Shown: piece by piece, positions 40,960 to 47,855 of the stretch
Position numbering within the stretch: the stretch's first letter is position 1
Layout of the letters: every line of letters starts with the position of its first letter
From: Flavobacterium sp. JAD_PAG50586_2
GTDB taxonomy: Bacteria > Bacteroidota > Bacteroidia > Flavobacteriales > Flavobacteriaceae
Direction: 5' to 3'
Length of the DNA stretch: 64,000 nt
NCBI GenBank assembly: GCA_023213215.1
Contig: CP096136.1
Coordinates: forward strand, 2,356,001-2,420,000
Made by a program: the position numbers and the translations under genes
The notes under the pieces: generated by a model
What the model was told of the DNA's origin: nothing
Database searches by the model: none
Seen by the model: the letters and a program-made list of their open reading frames with translations, nothing else

Positions 40960-42573
40960 ATGAAAAAATTTCGTCCTCTTGTATTTTTATTATTTGCCTT
41001 AAATCTAAGCGCACAGCAACGTCCCAAACTGGTTGTGGGAATTGTCGTTGACCAAATGAAAATGGAATACCTCTACCGCTTTCAAAATGATTTCTCCGAT
41101 AATGGATTTAAAAGGTTGATGAACGATGGCTTTACCTTTTATAATATGCATTACAATTATCTGCCCACTTATACTGCGCCCGGACATGCTTCTATTTACA
41201 CCGGAACAACTCCGGCAATACACGGAATTGTGAGCAACGAATGGTATAGCAGAACCGCAAAGAAAGACGTTTATTGCACCGATGATGCGTCTGTTCAAAC
41301 CTTGGGTGGCGGAACAAAGGAAGAAGGAGAAATGTCTCCAAAAAACCTTCAGGCGACTACGGTTACGGATGAACTTAGATTGTCTACAAATTTTAAAGGA
41401 AAAGTGATTGGCATCAGTATGAAAGACCGTGGCTCAATTCTTCCCGCTGGGCATTTTGCCAATTGGGCCTTTTGGTACAGCAAAACAGGAAACTTTATTT
41501 CGAGTACATTTTATGGTGAAAAACTTCCGGATTGGGTAACCGAATTCAATGCAAAGAAAAACTACATGAAGTATATCAATCAGGGATGGAATTTACTAAA
41601 ACCTGCCGCGATTTATGATGAAAGCCTTGCAGATGATAATCCCTACGAAGGAAAATTATACAAAGTAGATAAACCGGTTTTTCCTTATGACCTAAAAGCA
41701 ATGTATGAAAAGAATGATGCCGGAGTGTTGCGCGTAACACCGTTTGGAAATGATTTCATTGTTGATTTTGCCAAAGAAGCCATTGAGAAAGAGGGATTAG
41801 GAAAAGATACTGTTACCGATTTCCTTGCGGTTAGTTTCTCTTCAACCGATTATGTTGGGCATATATTAGGGCCACGTTCTATGGAATTACAGGATACTTA
41901 TCTGCGTTTGGACCTAACTATAGCCGATTTCCTAAACTACTTAGATAAAACGGTTGGTAAAGGCAATTATCTTGTCTTCCTAACTGCCGATCATGCCGGT
42001 GCAGAAAATGCAAGGTTCCTAAAAGACAATAAGTACGATATAACAAATCTGGGTGGTAAGGAAATGAAGAAAGAAATCAAGAAGTTTTCTACAGATACCT
42101 TTGGTGAAGATTTAATAGAAGAATACGGAAGCTTCAATGTATATCTGAATAAAGAAAAAATCAAAACTAAGAATTTAGATTTAACCAAGGTTAAACAGGC
42201 TTTTAAAGATTACCTGATGACTCAAAACTACATTAAGCGGGTTTATACCGAAGAAGAAATCTTAGCTAACTCAGGTGCGGATTATCATCTGAACTGCATT
42301 GCCAAAGGTTATGATGCAACACAAAACGGTGATTTGATATTCATTTATAAGCCAGGCTTTATTGAATATGGCGCAACAGGAACATCTCATGGAACGACCT
42401 ATAGCTATGATACCCATGTGCCGTTATTATTTTATGGCTGGAATATTAAAAAAGGGGAAAGCTACGACAGGAAGGTTATTACAGAAATTGCCCCGACGCT
42501 GGCACAGAAACTAAAAATCACCCTTCCAAACGGAACGGAGTCTGAAGTGCTCACGGAGGTTTTGGGGAAATAG
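40960..42573 (+). CDS. pafA: PafA-like alkaline phosphatase
   Basis: Periplasmic metallophosphatase of the alkaline phosphatase superfamily, 537 residues with a signal peptide (MKKFRPLVFLLFALNLSAQQ). The expected PafA residues are all present: Asp31 (GIVVDQM), nucleophile Thr72 (TYTAPGHASIY), Asn93 (VSNEWY), Lys155 and Arg157 (SMKDRGS, the K-x-R pair), Asp297/His301 (SSTDYVGH), Asp344/His345 (TADHAG) and His486 (YDTHVP). The first five lie exactly seven residues before the numbers I recall for Elizabethkingia PafA. It should release phosphate from a broad range of monoesters. I use ATG 40960 instead of the TTG at 40939. Confidence 0.92.
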   Translation: MKKFRPLVFLLFALNLSAQQRPKLVVGIVVDQMKMEYLYRFQNDFSDNGFKRLMNDGFTFYNMHYNYLPTYTAPGHASIYTGTTPAIHGIVSNEWYSRTAKKDVYCTDDASVQTLGGGTKEEGEMSPKNLQATTVTDELRLSTNFKGKVIGISMKDRGSILPAGHFANWAFWYSKTGNFISSTFYGEKLPDWVTEFNAKKNYMKYINQGWNLLKPAAIYDESLADDNPYEGKLYKVDKPVFPYDLKAMYEKNDAGVLRVTPFGNDFIVDFAKEAIEKEGLGKDTVTDFLAVSFSSTDYVGHILGPRSMELQDTYLRLDLTIADFLNYLDKTVGKGNYLVFLTADHAGAENARFLKDNKYDITNLGGKEMKKEIKKFSTDTFGEDLIEEYGSFNVYLNKEKIKTKNLDLTKVKQAFKDYLMTQNYIKRVYTEEEILANSGADYHLNCIAKGYDATQNGDLIFIYKPGFIEYGATGTSHGTTYSYDTHVPLLFYGWNIKKGESYDRKVITEIAPTLAQKLKITLPNGTESEVLTEVLGK

Positions 42574-42584
42574 TTTAAATGAGA

Positions 42585-42609
42585 AAGGCTGCGGTAGCAG
42601 TCTTTTTTT
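42585..42609 (+). terminator. Terminator of the phosphatase gene
   Basis: Stem AAGGCTGC (42585-42592) / GCAGTCTT (42597-42604) with one G-T pair and a T run to 42609, 12 bases after the stop. Confidence 0.65.
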
Positions 42610-42628
42610 ATGTTCTAACAATTCCCCT

Positions 42629-42747
42629 CTTGAGGGGTGCCCGAAGGGCGGGGTGGGATTATAAACAGTAGAAGTAAAATAGCTGAAGCCCACTGGGCTT
42701 CCTCCTTTTAATTTCAAATCTTCTTGAGGGGTGCCCGAAGGGCGGGA
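42629..42747. repeat. Two copies of a GC-rich palindromic intergenic repeat
   Basis: The same 24-base sequence, with core GGGGTGCCCGAAGGGCGG, occurs at 42629-42652 and 42723-42746, in the same orientation. The core is nearly self-complementary (GTGCCC/GGGC). It is much richer in G and C than its surroundings and codes for nothing. From memory, similar strings are frequent in flavobacterial intergenic regions. Confidence 0.75.
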
Positions 42748-42780
42748 AATTAGTATGATGAGGAGAAGCGGTAGCTGGAT

Positions 42781-42960
42781 TTAATTTTTGTTTACACTAA
42801 TTATCAACATTACCACACCAAAAATAAACAAAGCTATTCCAAGCAGTAAACCTAAAGTACTAAACATTGGCCCGGGCAATATTGTCCATGCAAGACCGTT
42901 TAATGCGAACCCCAATAGTATTGAAGAAATTGATAGAAGTATTCCTTTCTGTTTTGTCAT
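42781..42960 (-). CDS. Small two-segment membrane protein, unknown
   Basis: From ATG 42960 the product is 59 residues: MTKQKGILLSISSILLGFAL, then a polar turn with WTILPGP and a second hydrophobic segment (LGLLLGIALFIFGVVMLIIS) ending SVNKN. Two membrane segments with a short loop. A GTG at 42978 would add six residues. No function is recognised. It lies in a repeat-rich patch with no obvious partner, so it may be a real small gene or a chance ORF. Confidence 0.45.
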   Translation of the reverse strand: MTKQKGILLSISSILLGFALNGLAWTILPGPMFSTLGLLLGIALFIFGVVMLIISVNKN

Positions 42961-42999
42961 AATTGTTTTTTTTATCACTGTTGCCTAACCAATATCATA

Positions 43000-43097
43000 T
43001 CCCCAAACTTGTCCTGCTGACGAAGGAAGCATCTCTTATAACTCCCGCGTTAGTCCTTTCGTATTGGTTTAACTTATAATGTTTGCGGGTATGGATT
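43000..43097. repeat. 98-bp dispersed repeat, copy 1
   Basis: Matches 43791-43888 over 98 bases with about 10 differences and no gaps. Its first third (43009-43036) also occurs inverted at 43168-43195. The two direct copies flank the hypothetical gene at 43271-43666. Confidence 0.85.
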
Positions 43098-43167
43098 GTC
43101 CACAAGCGATGCGACTGCCGAAGGAATCCGCACTATCCGGTATTCTAACATGTTTGACAAATTTAGT

Positions 43168-43195
43168 AGAGATGCTTCCTTCGTCAGCAGGACAA
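43168..43195. repeat. Inverted partial copy of the 98-bp repeat
   Basis: 28 bases (core ATGCTTCCTTCGTCAGCAGG) are the exact reverse complement of 43009-43036. Together they could form a large hairpin with a loop of about 130 bases. Confidence 0.85.
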
Positions 43196-43270
43196 AGATG
43201 GTAGAAATTGTTTTAAAAGGAGTATGCTTTTAGTACAAATTTATCTCTCAAACCACTATTATGCGACCTT

Positions 43271-43666
43271 TTAAACTACAAGAATGATTGGTTCCTCACC
43301 GCAAATTACATTAAGGCAGTCATTCTGCCCAACGATCATGTATTCATCATAATTTTTCAGGGTATGTTCCCCGATAGCAAATCCAGAACGCATTCTTTCC
43401 TGGTCATGCCAGCCGTCTTCCTTAACTTTCCATAGCCATCCCTGGGATCGTTTATTATCATCCCAGTATTCCATTAAATAACCTTCATCTAAAACTCTAA
43501 ACCCTTGGATGTTTTTGAAAATGGCGTAAACAGGAAAATCCGAATTCAAAAATTCAAGTTTGATTTTTAAGGTCCATAAATCATAATGCACGTCTGCAAC
43601 TACCGGAATCCCGATATGCTTTTTAGACGATTTTACTTCTTCTGTTATTGGACAGGTATTTTGCAT
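43271..43666 (-). CDS. Hypothetical protein flanked by 98-bp direct repeats
   Basis: 131 residues from ATG 43666, no signal peptide, no membrane segment. Predicted cytosolic and mainly beta (FLNSDFPVYAIFKNIQGFRV, YLMEYWDDNKRSQGWLWKV), rich in Trp, with a C-terminal LNVICGEEPIILVV. I do not recognise the family. It sits between two direct copies of a 98-bp repeat (43000-43097 and 43791-43888), next to the RES-domain gene on the same strand, and may have moved as a cassette. Confidence 0.65.
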   Translation of the reverse strand: MQNTCPITEEVKSSKKHIGIPVVADVHYDLWTLKIKLEFLNSDFPVYAIFKNIQGFRVLDEGYLMEYWDDNKRSQGWLWKVKEDGWHDQERMRSGFAIGEHTLKNYDEYMIVGQNDCLNVICGEEPIILVV

Positions 43667-43790
43667 TTGAGTTGTTTTTTTAAAATGTTTTATATGTTTA
43701 AAAAGTCAAAATTATATCTTATATGTTTCATTGCTTCGCGAATCTTTTCTACCATTGCCACGCTTTCCTAGCTTGTCTTTCCACCAACTT

Positions 43791-43888
43791 TCCCCAAACT
43801 TGTCCTGCTGACGAAGGAAGCATCTCTTATGGTTGTCGTGTTAGTCCTTTCGTATTGGTTTAACTTTTAATGTTTGCTGGCACGGATT
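43791..43888. repeat. 98-bp dispersed repeat, copy 2
   Basis: Second direct copy of the repeat at 43000-43097, same length, about 88 of 98 bases identical. It ends 19 bases before the stop of the RES-domain gene. Confidence 0.85.
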
Positions 43889-43906
43889 ACAATCTGCGCT
43901 ATTGGG

Positions 43907-45013
43907 TTATGACAACCTACCAATAGACCGACTTAATAGTCTATGCTCCAACTTTCCAAACGATGAATTTGAGTATTTACTTCTGATTCCTTTTATTAGT
44001 TCAATTTCTCTTCCGTCATGAACTGGACCCATAGAATGTGAAGTTCCTATTGGGTTATTAATAATTTCTTCTAATTCAAGTGATGTTGGTTCTGTACAAT
44101 GAAACGTTTCTTTTAAAATTTCGCAAAACCCAGACTTAGTTATAGATTTAACAGGGAAAACATAATTATAGCCTTTGACTTTAGAAAGTCTAGAGTAATC
44201 TATCCTCGTAGATGGAAACTTCAATCCATCTATGTTCGGTTTTTTACTAATATATTGAAGCAGAAGTTGCGGAATAATATATTCTGGTTTAAAATTTCCA
44301 AGCGGAAATTGCGTTTTAATGGAACACGCAATGGTTAATGGAAAAAGAACAAAATAACTAAGAGTTTGTGTAAGATTAATATCTTTTTCGCCATCTAATT
44401 TTTCTAGAAAATCCTCAATTTTCTCAATGTGAATTACTTTTAAATCTCTCGTGTTTTGAAATCTTGAAAAGTATAAATCTCTAAGTTTATGCTGTCCAAA
44501 TTCCTCCCAACAAGTATATGTTGTGTCGCCAAGATAAAGAGCTGGAAATCCTGGAACACTAAATCTATTTGTTGAAACGATATGCCTTAATTCAAATTTT
44601 ATATGAAATAAGTCTTCTTTTGAGAACATTTTATTTTCATTCTTTCGAGTTCGATAAAAAGAATCTCCCGCGTTTACAATTGTTAATACGTCGAGTTCGT
44701 GAAAGAAGTTATTATCTAATGTATTATTAAAAATTTGTGTGGCTTCAAAAATATTTCCTTCATAATATTTCGTTACAGATTCTAAAATACCGTTAGATAT
44801 TGATTCAATCTTTGAAATGATTGTATCTGTTTTTCCACCTTCGAAAGGGATTTTTTTATCTACTTCAGATTCAAGATTAGCTTTGTAATATTCAATATAT
44901 TCTTCAAATTTTGATTTCAAAAATTCTGGAAAATAACTATTAGGAGGTTGCAGAATAGGAATTAAAAAATTTTTGGCATCAATTTTTGATTTTATATTTG
45001 GAAAATATGTCAT
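43907..45013 (-). CDS. RES-domain protein (possible NAD+-degrading enzyme)
   Basis: 368 residues from ATG 45013, without signal peptide. An N-terminal helical region of about 110 residues precedes a RES-type domain: Arg121/Arg123 (DSFYRTRKN), Arg150 with NRFSVPGFPALYLGD including Tyr160, Glu170/Glu171 (CWEEFG), and a Ser in FPSTRIDYSRL (about 268). In Xre-RES toxin pairs the Arg, Glu and Ser residues are needed to break down NAD+. Here there is no adjacent Xre/MbcA antitoxin gene, so it is a solitary, larger RES protein whose N-terminal part may regulate it. Low GC (one 60-base sample about 27 percent) and flanking repeats suggest acquisition. Confidence 0.78.
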   Translation of the reverse strand: MTYFPNIKSKIDAKNFLIPILQPPNSYFPEFLKSKFEEYIEYYKANLESEVDKKIPFEGGKTDTIISKIESISNGILESVTKYYEGNIFEATQIFNNTLDNNFFHELDVLTIVNAGDSFYRTRKNENKMFSKEDLFHIKFELRHIVSTNRFSVPGFPALYLGDTTYTCWEEFGQHKLRDLYFSRFQNTRDLKVIHIEKIEDFLEKLDGEKDINLTQTLSYFVLFPLTIACSIKTQFPLGNFKPEYIIPQLLLQYISKKPNIDGLKFPSTRIDYSRLSKVKGYNYVFPVKSITKSGFCEILKETFHCTEPTSLELEEIINNPIGTSHSMGPVHDGREIELIKGIRSKYSNSSFGKLEHRLLSRSIGRLS

Positions 45014-45312
45014 GTTATTGTTAATTGTTAAGTATTGCCGCTAACTTGCAGATATGTCTATATATAATTCTAATAAACTTAGCAGGTAATTTTCAACTTG
45101 AGGTACACCAAAAGTAAGAATAAAACTAACATATCAATACATTTTTGACATTAAATTATCGTTAATGTCAGAAAAACATTCGCATAATGCCAAGTTTTTA
45201 AGTTGCGGAGAAGTTGTTCCTAATATTGAAAAGCAAACCTTCCGCTAGTATTAGAAAGTAAAATGTTTTCTAATATTGGTGGAAACTTTCTCTACTAAGC
45301 TTTGTGGAGAAG
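45014..45312. other. Upstream region of the RES gene
   Basis: AT-rich interval with no ORF worth reporting. It contains repeated short strings with TCTAATATT or CTAATATTG (around 45216 and 45271) and presumably the promoter for the RES gene. It grades into the 22-bp tandem repeat. Confidence 0.35.
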
Positions 45313-45455
45313 AACTAATCAAGTTAATTAGTCGGACTAATTAACTTAATTAGAAGAACTAATCAACTTAATCAGTCGAACTAATCAACTTAATCAGTCG
45401 AACTAATCAACTTAATTAGATGAACTGATCAACTTAATCAGTCGGACTGATCAGG
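45313..45455. repeat. 22-bp tandem repeat, six and a half copies, with internal palindromes
   Basis: Units start at 45313, 45335, 45357, 45379, 45401 and 45423, with a partial copy from 45445. The consensus begins AACTAATCAACTTAATC and ends AGTCG. Copies 3 and 4 are identical. Between copies 1 and 2 a 13-bp inverted repeat, AAGTTAATTAGTC and its complement, surrounds a single G (45321-45347). The period of 22 is about two helical turns, so identical faces repeat along the DNA. Confidence 0.85.
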
Positions 45456-45499
45456 TTATAATTAAAATGAAGTTGTGGAAATGAGGATTATTTAAACAA

Positions 45500-45530
45500 A
45501 AAACCCCGAAAGTATTTCCTTCGGGGTTTT
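45500..45530 (-). terminator. Terminator of the HU-like gene
   Basis: Stem AAAACCCCGAA (45500-45510) / TTCGGGGTTTT (45520-45530). On the minus strand it is followed by six T residues. The gene ends at 45550. Confidence 0.85.
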
Positions 45531-45549
45531 AAAATTGGTCTTTTCGTAC

Positions 45550-46257
45550 TTACACCATAGGCGTCTGTAACAGGTCGCTGAGGCTTCCGCTCCTTACTAC
45601 AATGTTGGTCTTTCCATAGCCTTTCCTAACTTCAAGCCTATAGCCGCCTGGTGCGAGGTCGGCGGGAATGCTGAACATCAGTTTCCCCTCTGTACGGTTG
45701 GCAATGACAGCCACCTTTGTCGGCGTATTGTCATCTGCAATAAAGTAGATTCCTTCGTCGACATTGTCGGGGTTGAACTTAAGCTCTTCGCCAACAATCT
45801 GGCCTATGCCACCACGTGTGAGGATGCTGTTGGTAATCCCCGAATTGATGTCGGTGAATTCGATAAGCGTAGGCGTAGGGACAGGCTTGCTGATTTTCTC
45901 CACTTTTGCGGAAGCCATCTTGCTCATAAGCGAAAGCCCTTTGGTAAGCGAGGCGTTCTTAACGTGGCGTGAAGGGTCATAACTGTCGCTTACGTTGGCA
46001 AACACACCATTAATACTCGGGCGGATGTTCACCAAAGGAAGGTTGACACTGTTCCCGTCCGCAACCTCGTCAGTTACCACCTCGAACAATACCGTGACCA
46101 CTGCCCTTACATCGGCTTCGGTAACGGTGCTTCCGCGCTTAAGCATCTCTTTGATGATGCTGTCCAGGTCGTGTACCTTGTTGCTTAATACCCTTGCCGA
46201 CTGGTCGTTCGGATCCGGCGTTACCGGATTAGGCTGTAAATAATACTTGATAGCCAT
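45550..46257 (-). CDS. HU-like DNA-binding protein with C-terminal DUF4469-type domain
   Basis: 235 residues. The N-terminal half (about 1-125) resembles the HU/IHF-like DNA-binding domain of Bacteroidetes (KYYLQPNPVTPDPNDQSARV, then STVTEADVRAVVTVLFEVV and GNSVNLPLVNIRPSINGVFA). The C-terminal half (about 130-235) is beta-rich, as in DUF4469 proteins (GQIVGEELKFNPDNVDEGIY, ADLAPGGYRLEVRKGYG). It may act as a nucleoid or chromatin-like protein. Its base composition is clearly higher in GC than neighbours (one 60-base sample 50 percent), which suggests a different origin or strong codon bias. It has its own terminator. Confidence 0.82.
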   Translation of the reverse strand: MAIKYYLQPNPVTPDPNDQSARVLSNKVHDLDSIIKEMLKRGSTVTEADVRAVVTVLFEVVTDEVADGNSVNLPLVNIRPSINGVFANVSDSYDPSRHVKNASLTKGLSLMSKMASAKVEKISKPVPTPTLIEFTDINSGITNSILTRGGIGQIVGEELKFNPDNVDEGIYFIADDNTPTKVAVIANRTEGKLMFSIPADLAPGGYRLEVRKGYGKTNIVVRSGSLSDLLQTPMV

Positions 46258-46320
46258 AATAAAAATATTAGAATTAGAAAGCCGAATGTCTAAATTTTAT
46301 TCCTTTCCGTAATCAACAAT

Positions 46321-46357
46321 GTTACGAACGGTAGGTTTGGTGTTACGAACGGTAGGT
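46321..46357. repeat. Short direct repeat upstream of the HU-like gene
   Basis: GTTACGAACGGTAGGT occurs at 46321-46336 and 46342-46357, a period of 21 bases, 64 bases upstream of the HU-like start. Two sites on the same face of the helix could be an operator. The surrounding 46258-46504 interval is otherwise featureless. Confidence 0.6.
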
Positions 46358-46504
46358 ATTTATGCATTATGCGGTAAGGATATTTACGGGTTATAAAGCA
46401 GTTGATTTACTTTAAGTAAAACTTTTTCTGGTAAAACATGCTAAAAATAAAAAACCACCCTAAAAGGATGGCTCTAAAATAACTCATAACTCATAATTCG
46501 TAAT

Positions 46505-47710
46505 TCATAACTCCACCATAATCTGATTCTGCAATAAATCATCAAAAGTTTCGCGTTCGCGGATAAGATATCCTTTGCCATCCTTCCACAAAACTTCCGC
46601 AGGTTTAAAGCGCGAGTTATAATTCGAAGCCATCGAAAAACAGTAAGCTCCGGCATTCCTAAAGCAAAGGATATCACCTTCGTGGATTTCGGCAATCCTG
46701 CGGTTGTTGGCAAAGGTGTCGGTTTCGCAGATGTAACCCACAACGGTGTAGAAACGCTCTTTCCCTTTTGGGTTGGATATGTTTTCAATAACATGCTGCG
46801 AACCATAAAACATTGGACGGATAAGATGGTTAAAGCCGCTGTCAATTCCGGCAAAAACGGTTGAAGTAGTTTGTTTTACCACATTCACTTTTGCCAAAAA
46901 ATAACCCGCTTCACTTACGAGGAATTTCCCCGGTTCAAAAGCTAAAGTGAGTTCGCGGCCATATTCCTTTTCGAAAGCCAGGAAGCGTTTGGTTAGTTTC
47001 TTCCCTAACTCTTCGATGTTGGTTTCGATATCATCTTTTTTGTATGGAACCTTGAATCCGGAACCAAAGTCAAGGAATTCGAGATCCTTAAACTGCCTGG
47101 CGGTGTCAAACAGTATTTCCGAAGCATACAGGAACACTTCAATATCCAAAATATCGGAACCCGTATGCATGTGGATTCCATTAATGTTCATTTTAGTATT
47201 TTCAACAATGCGGAGCACATGCGGAATCTGGTAAATGGAAATACCGAACTTACTGTCGATATGCCCCACAGAAATATTCTCATTCCCACCCGCCATAACG
47301 TGCGGATTAATACGGATGCAAACCGGAACCTTTGGGTGTTTGGCGCCAAAATGCTCCAGTATGGAAAGGTTGTCGATATTGATCTGAACGCCCATTGCGG
47401 CTACTTCCTCAATCTCTTCAAACGAAACGCCGTTGGGGGTAAAAATGATTTTGTCAGGCGTAAAACCAGCATGCAACCCCAATTGCACTTCCTGAATGGA
47501 AACGGTATCCAATCCCGAACCTAAATTCTTCAGTAATTTCAATATGGAAATATTGGACAAGGCCTTCATAGCATAATTAATGCGAAGCTTTTCCACTTTG
47601 GCAAAAGCCGTAGTCAGGCGGTTATACTGAAACGCAATCTTATCTGCATCATAAACATATAACGGATTGCCGAATTGTTCTGCTAAATAGAGTAGGTCTT
47701 TAGGCTGCAT
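46505..47710 (-). CDS. lysA: Diaminopimelate decarboxylase
   Basis: PLP-dependent last step of lysine synthesis, converting meso-diaminopimelate to lysine. The 401-residue protein has the PLP lysine at Lys49 (NYAMKALSN), GSGLDTVSIQEVQLGLHAGF, the glycine-rich phosphate site FLDFGSGFKVP, FEPGKFLVSEAG and the active-site Cys in GYICETDTF. The C-terminus ends QNQIMVEL. Start ATG 47710. A large palindrome lies directly upstream. Confidence 0.96.
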   Translation of the reverse strand: MQPKDLLYLAEQFGNPLYVYDADKIAFQYNRLTTAFAKVEKLRINYAMKALSNISILKLLKNLGSGLDTVSIQEVQLGLHAGFTPDKIIFTPNGVSFEEIEEVAAMGVQINIDNLSILEHFGAKHPKVPVCIRINPHVMAGGNENISVGHIDSKFGISIYQIPHVLRIVENTKMNINGIHMHTGSDILDIEVFLYASEILFDTARQFKDLEFLDFGSGFKVPYKKDDIETNIEELGKKLTKRFLAFEKEYGRELTLAFEPGKFLVSEAGYFLAKVNVVKQTTSTVFAGIDSGFNHLIRPMFYGSQHVIENISNPKGKERFYTVVGYICETDTFANNRRIAEIHEGDILCFRNAGAYCFSMASNYNSRFKPAEVLWKDGKGYLIRERETFDDLLQNQIMVEL

Positions 47711-47754
47711 GGTGTTGTTTTTTGTAAAGATATAAAATAGGTGTAAAAAAGATT

Positions 47755-47787
47755 AGACCTGACAGGTTTTTAAAACCTGTCAGGTCT
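47755..47787. repeat. Perfect 16-bp palindrome upstream of lysA
   Basis: AGACCTGACAGGTTTT (47755-47770) and its exact complement (47772-47787) are separated by one T. The CCTGACAGG/CCTGTCAGG core is nearly the same as in the eno terminator (11130-11168), so this is probably a dispersed palindromic element that can also end transcription. Confidence 0.75.
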
Positions 47788-47830
47788 GGGTTGCCGAGGA
47801 AAAATGTGCACCTCACCAATTTGTAATAAA

Positions 47831-47850
47831 AAAGAGCCAATCGGCTCTTT
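47831..47850 (-). terminator. Terminator of the dehydrogenase gene
   Basis: Stem AAAGAGCC (47831-47838) / GGCTCTTT (47843-47850), with a six-T run on the minus strand, just after the stop at 47856. Confidence 0.8.
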
Positions 47851-47855
47851 CTATA

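Noticed and set aside
42511-42717. 68-residue minus-strand ORF over the GC-rich palindrome
   Set aside because: It covers the phosphatase 3' end, its terminator and the repeat; typical false ORF produced by REP-like sequence.
45313-45455. CRISPR-like array
   Set aside because: The 22-base units are directly adjacent with no spacers and no cas genes nearby; it is a plain tandem repeat.
43000-46257. A complete defence island
   Set aside because: Only the RES-domain gene hints at defence. No restriction, Cas, CBASS, retron or Gabija-type components were seen, and the other genes are a small membrane protein, one unknown protein and a HU-like protein.
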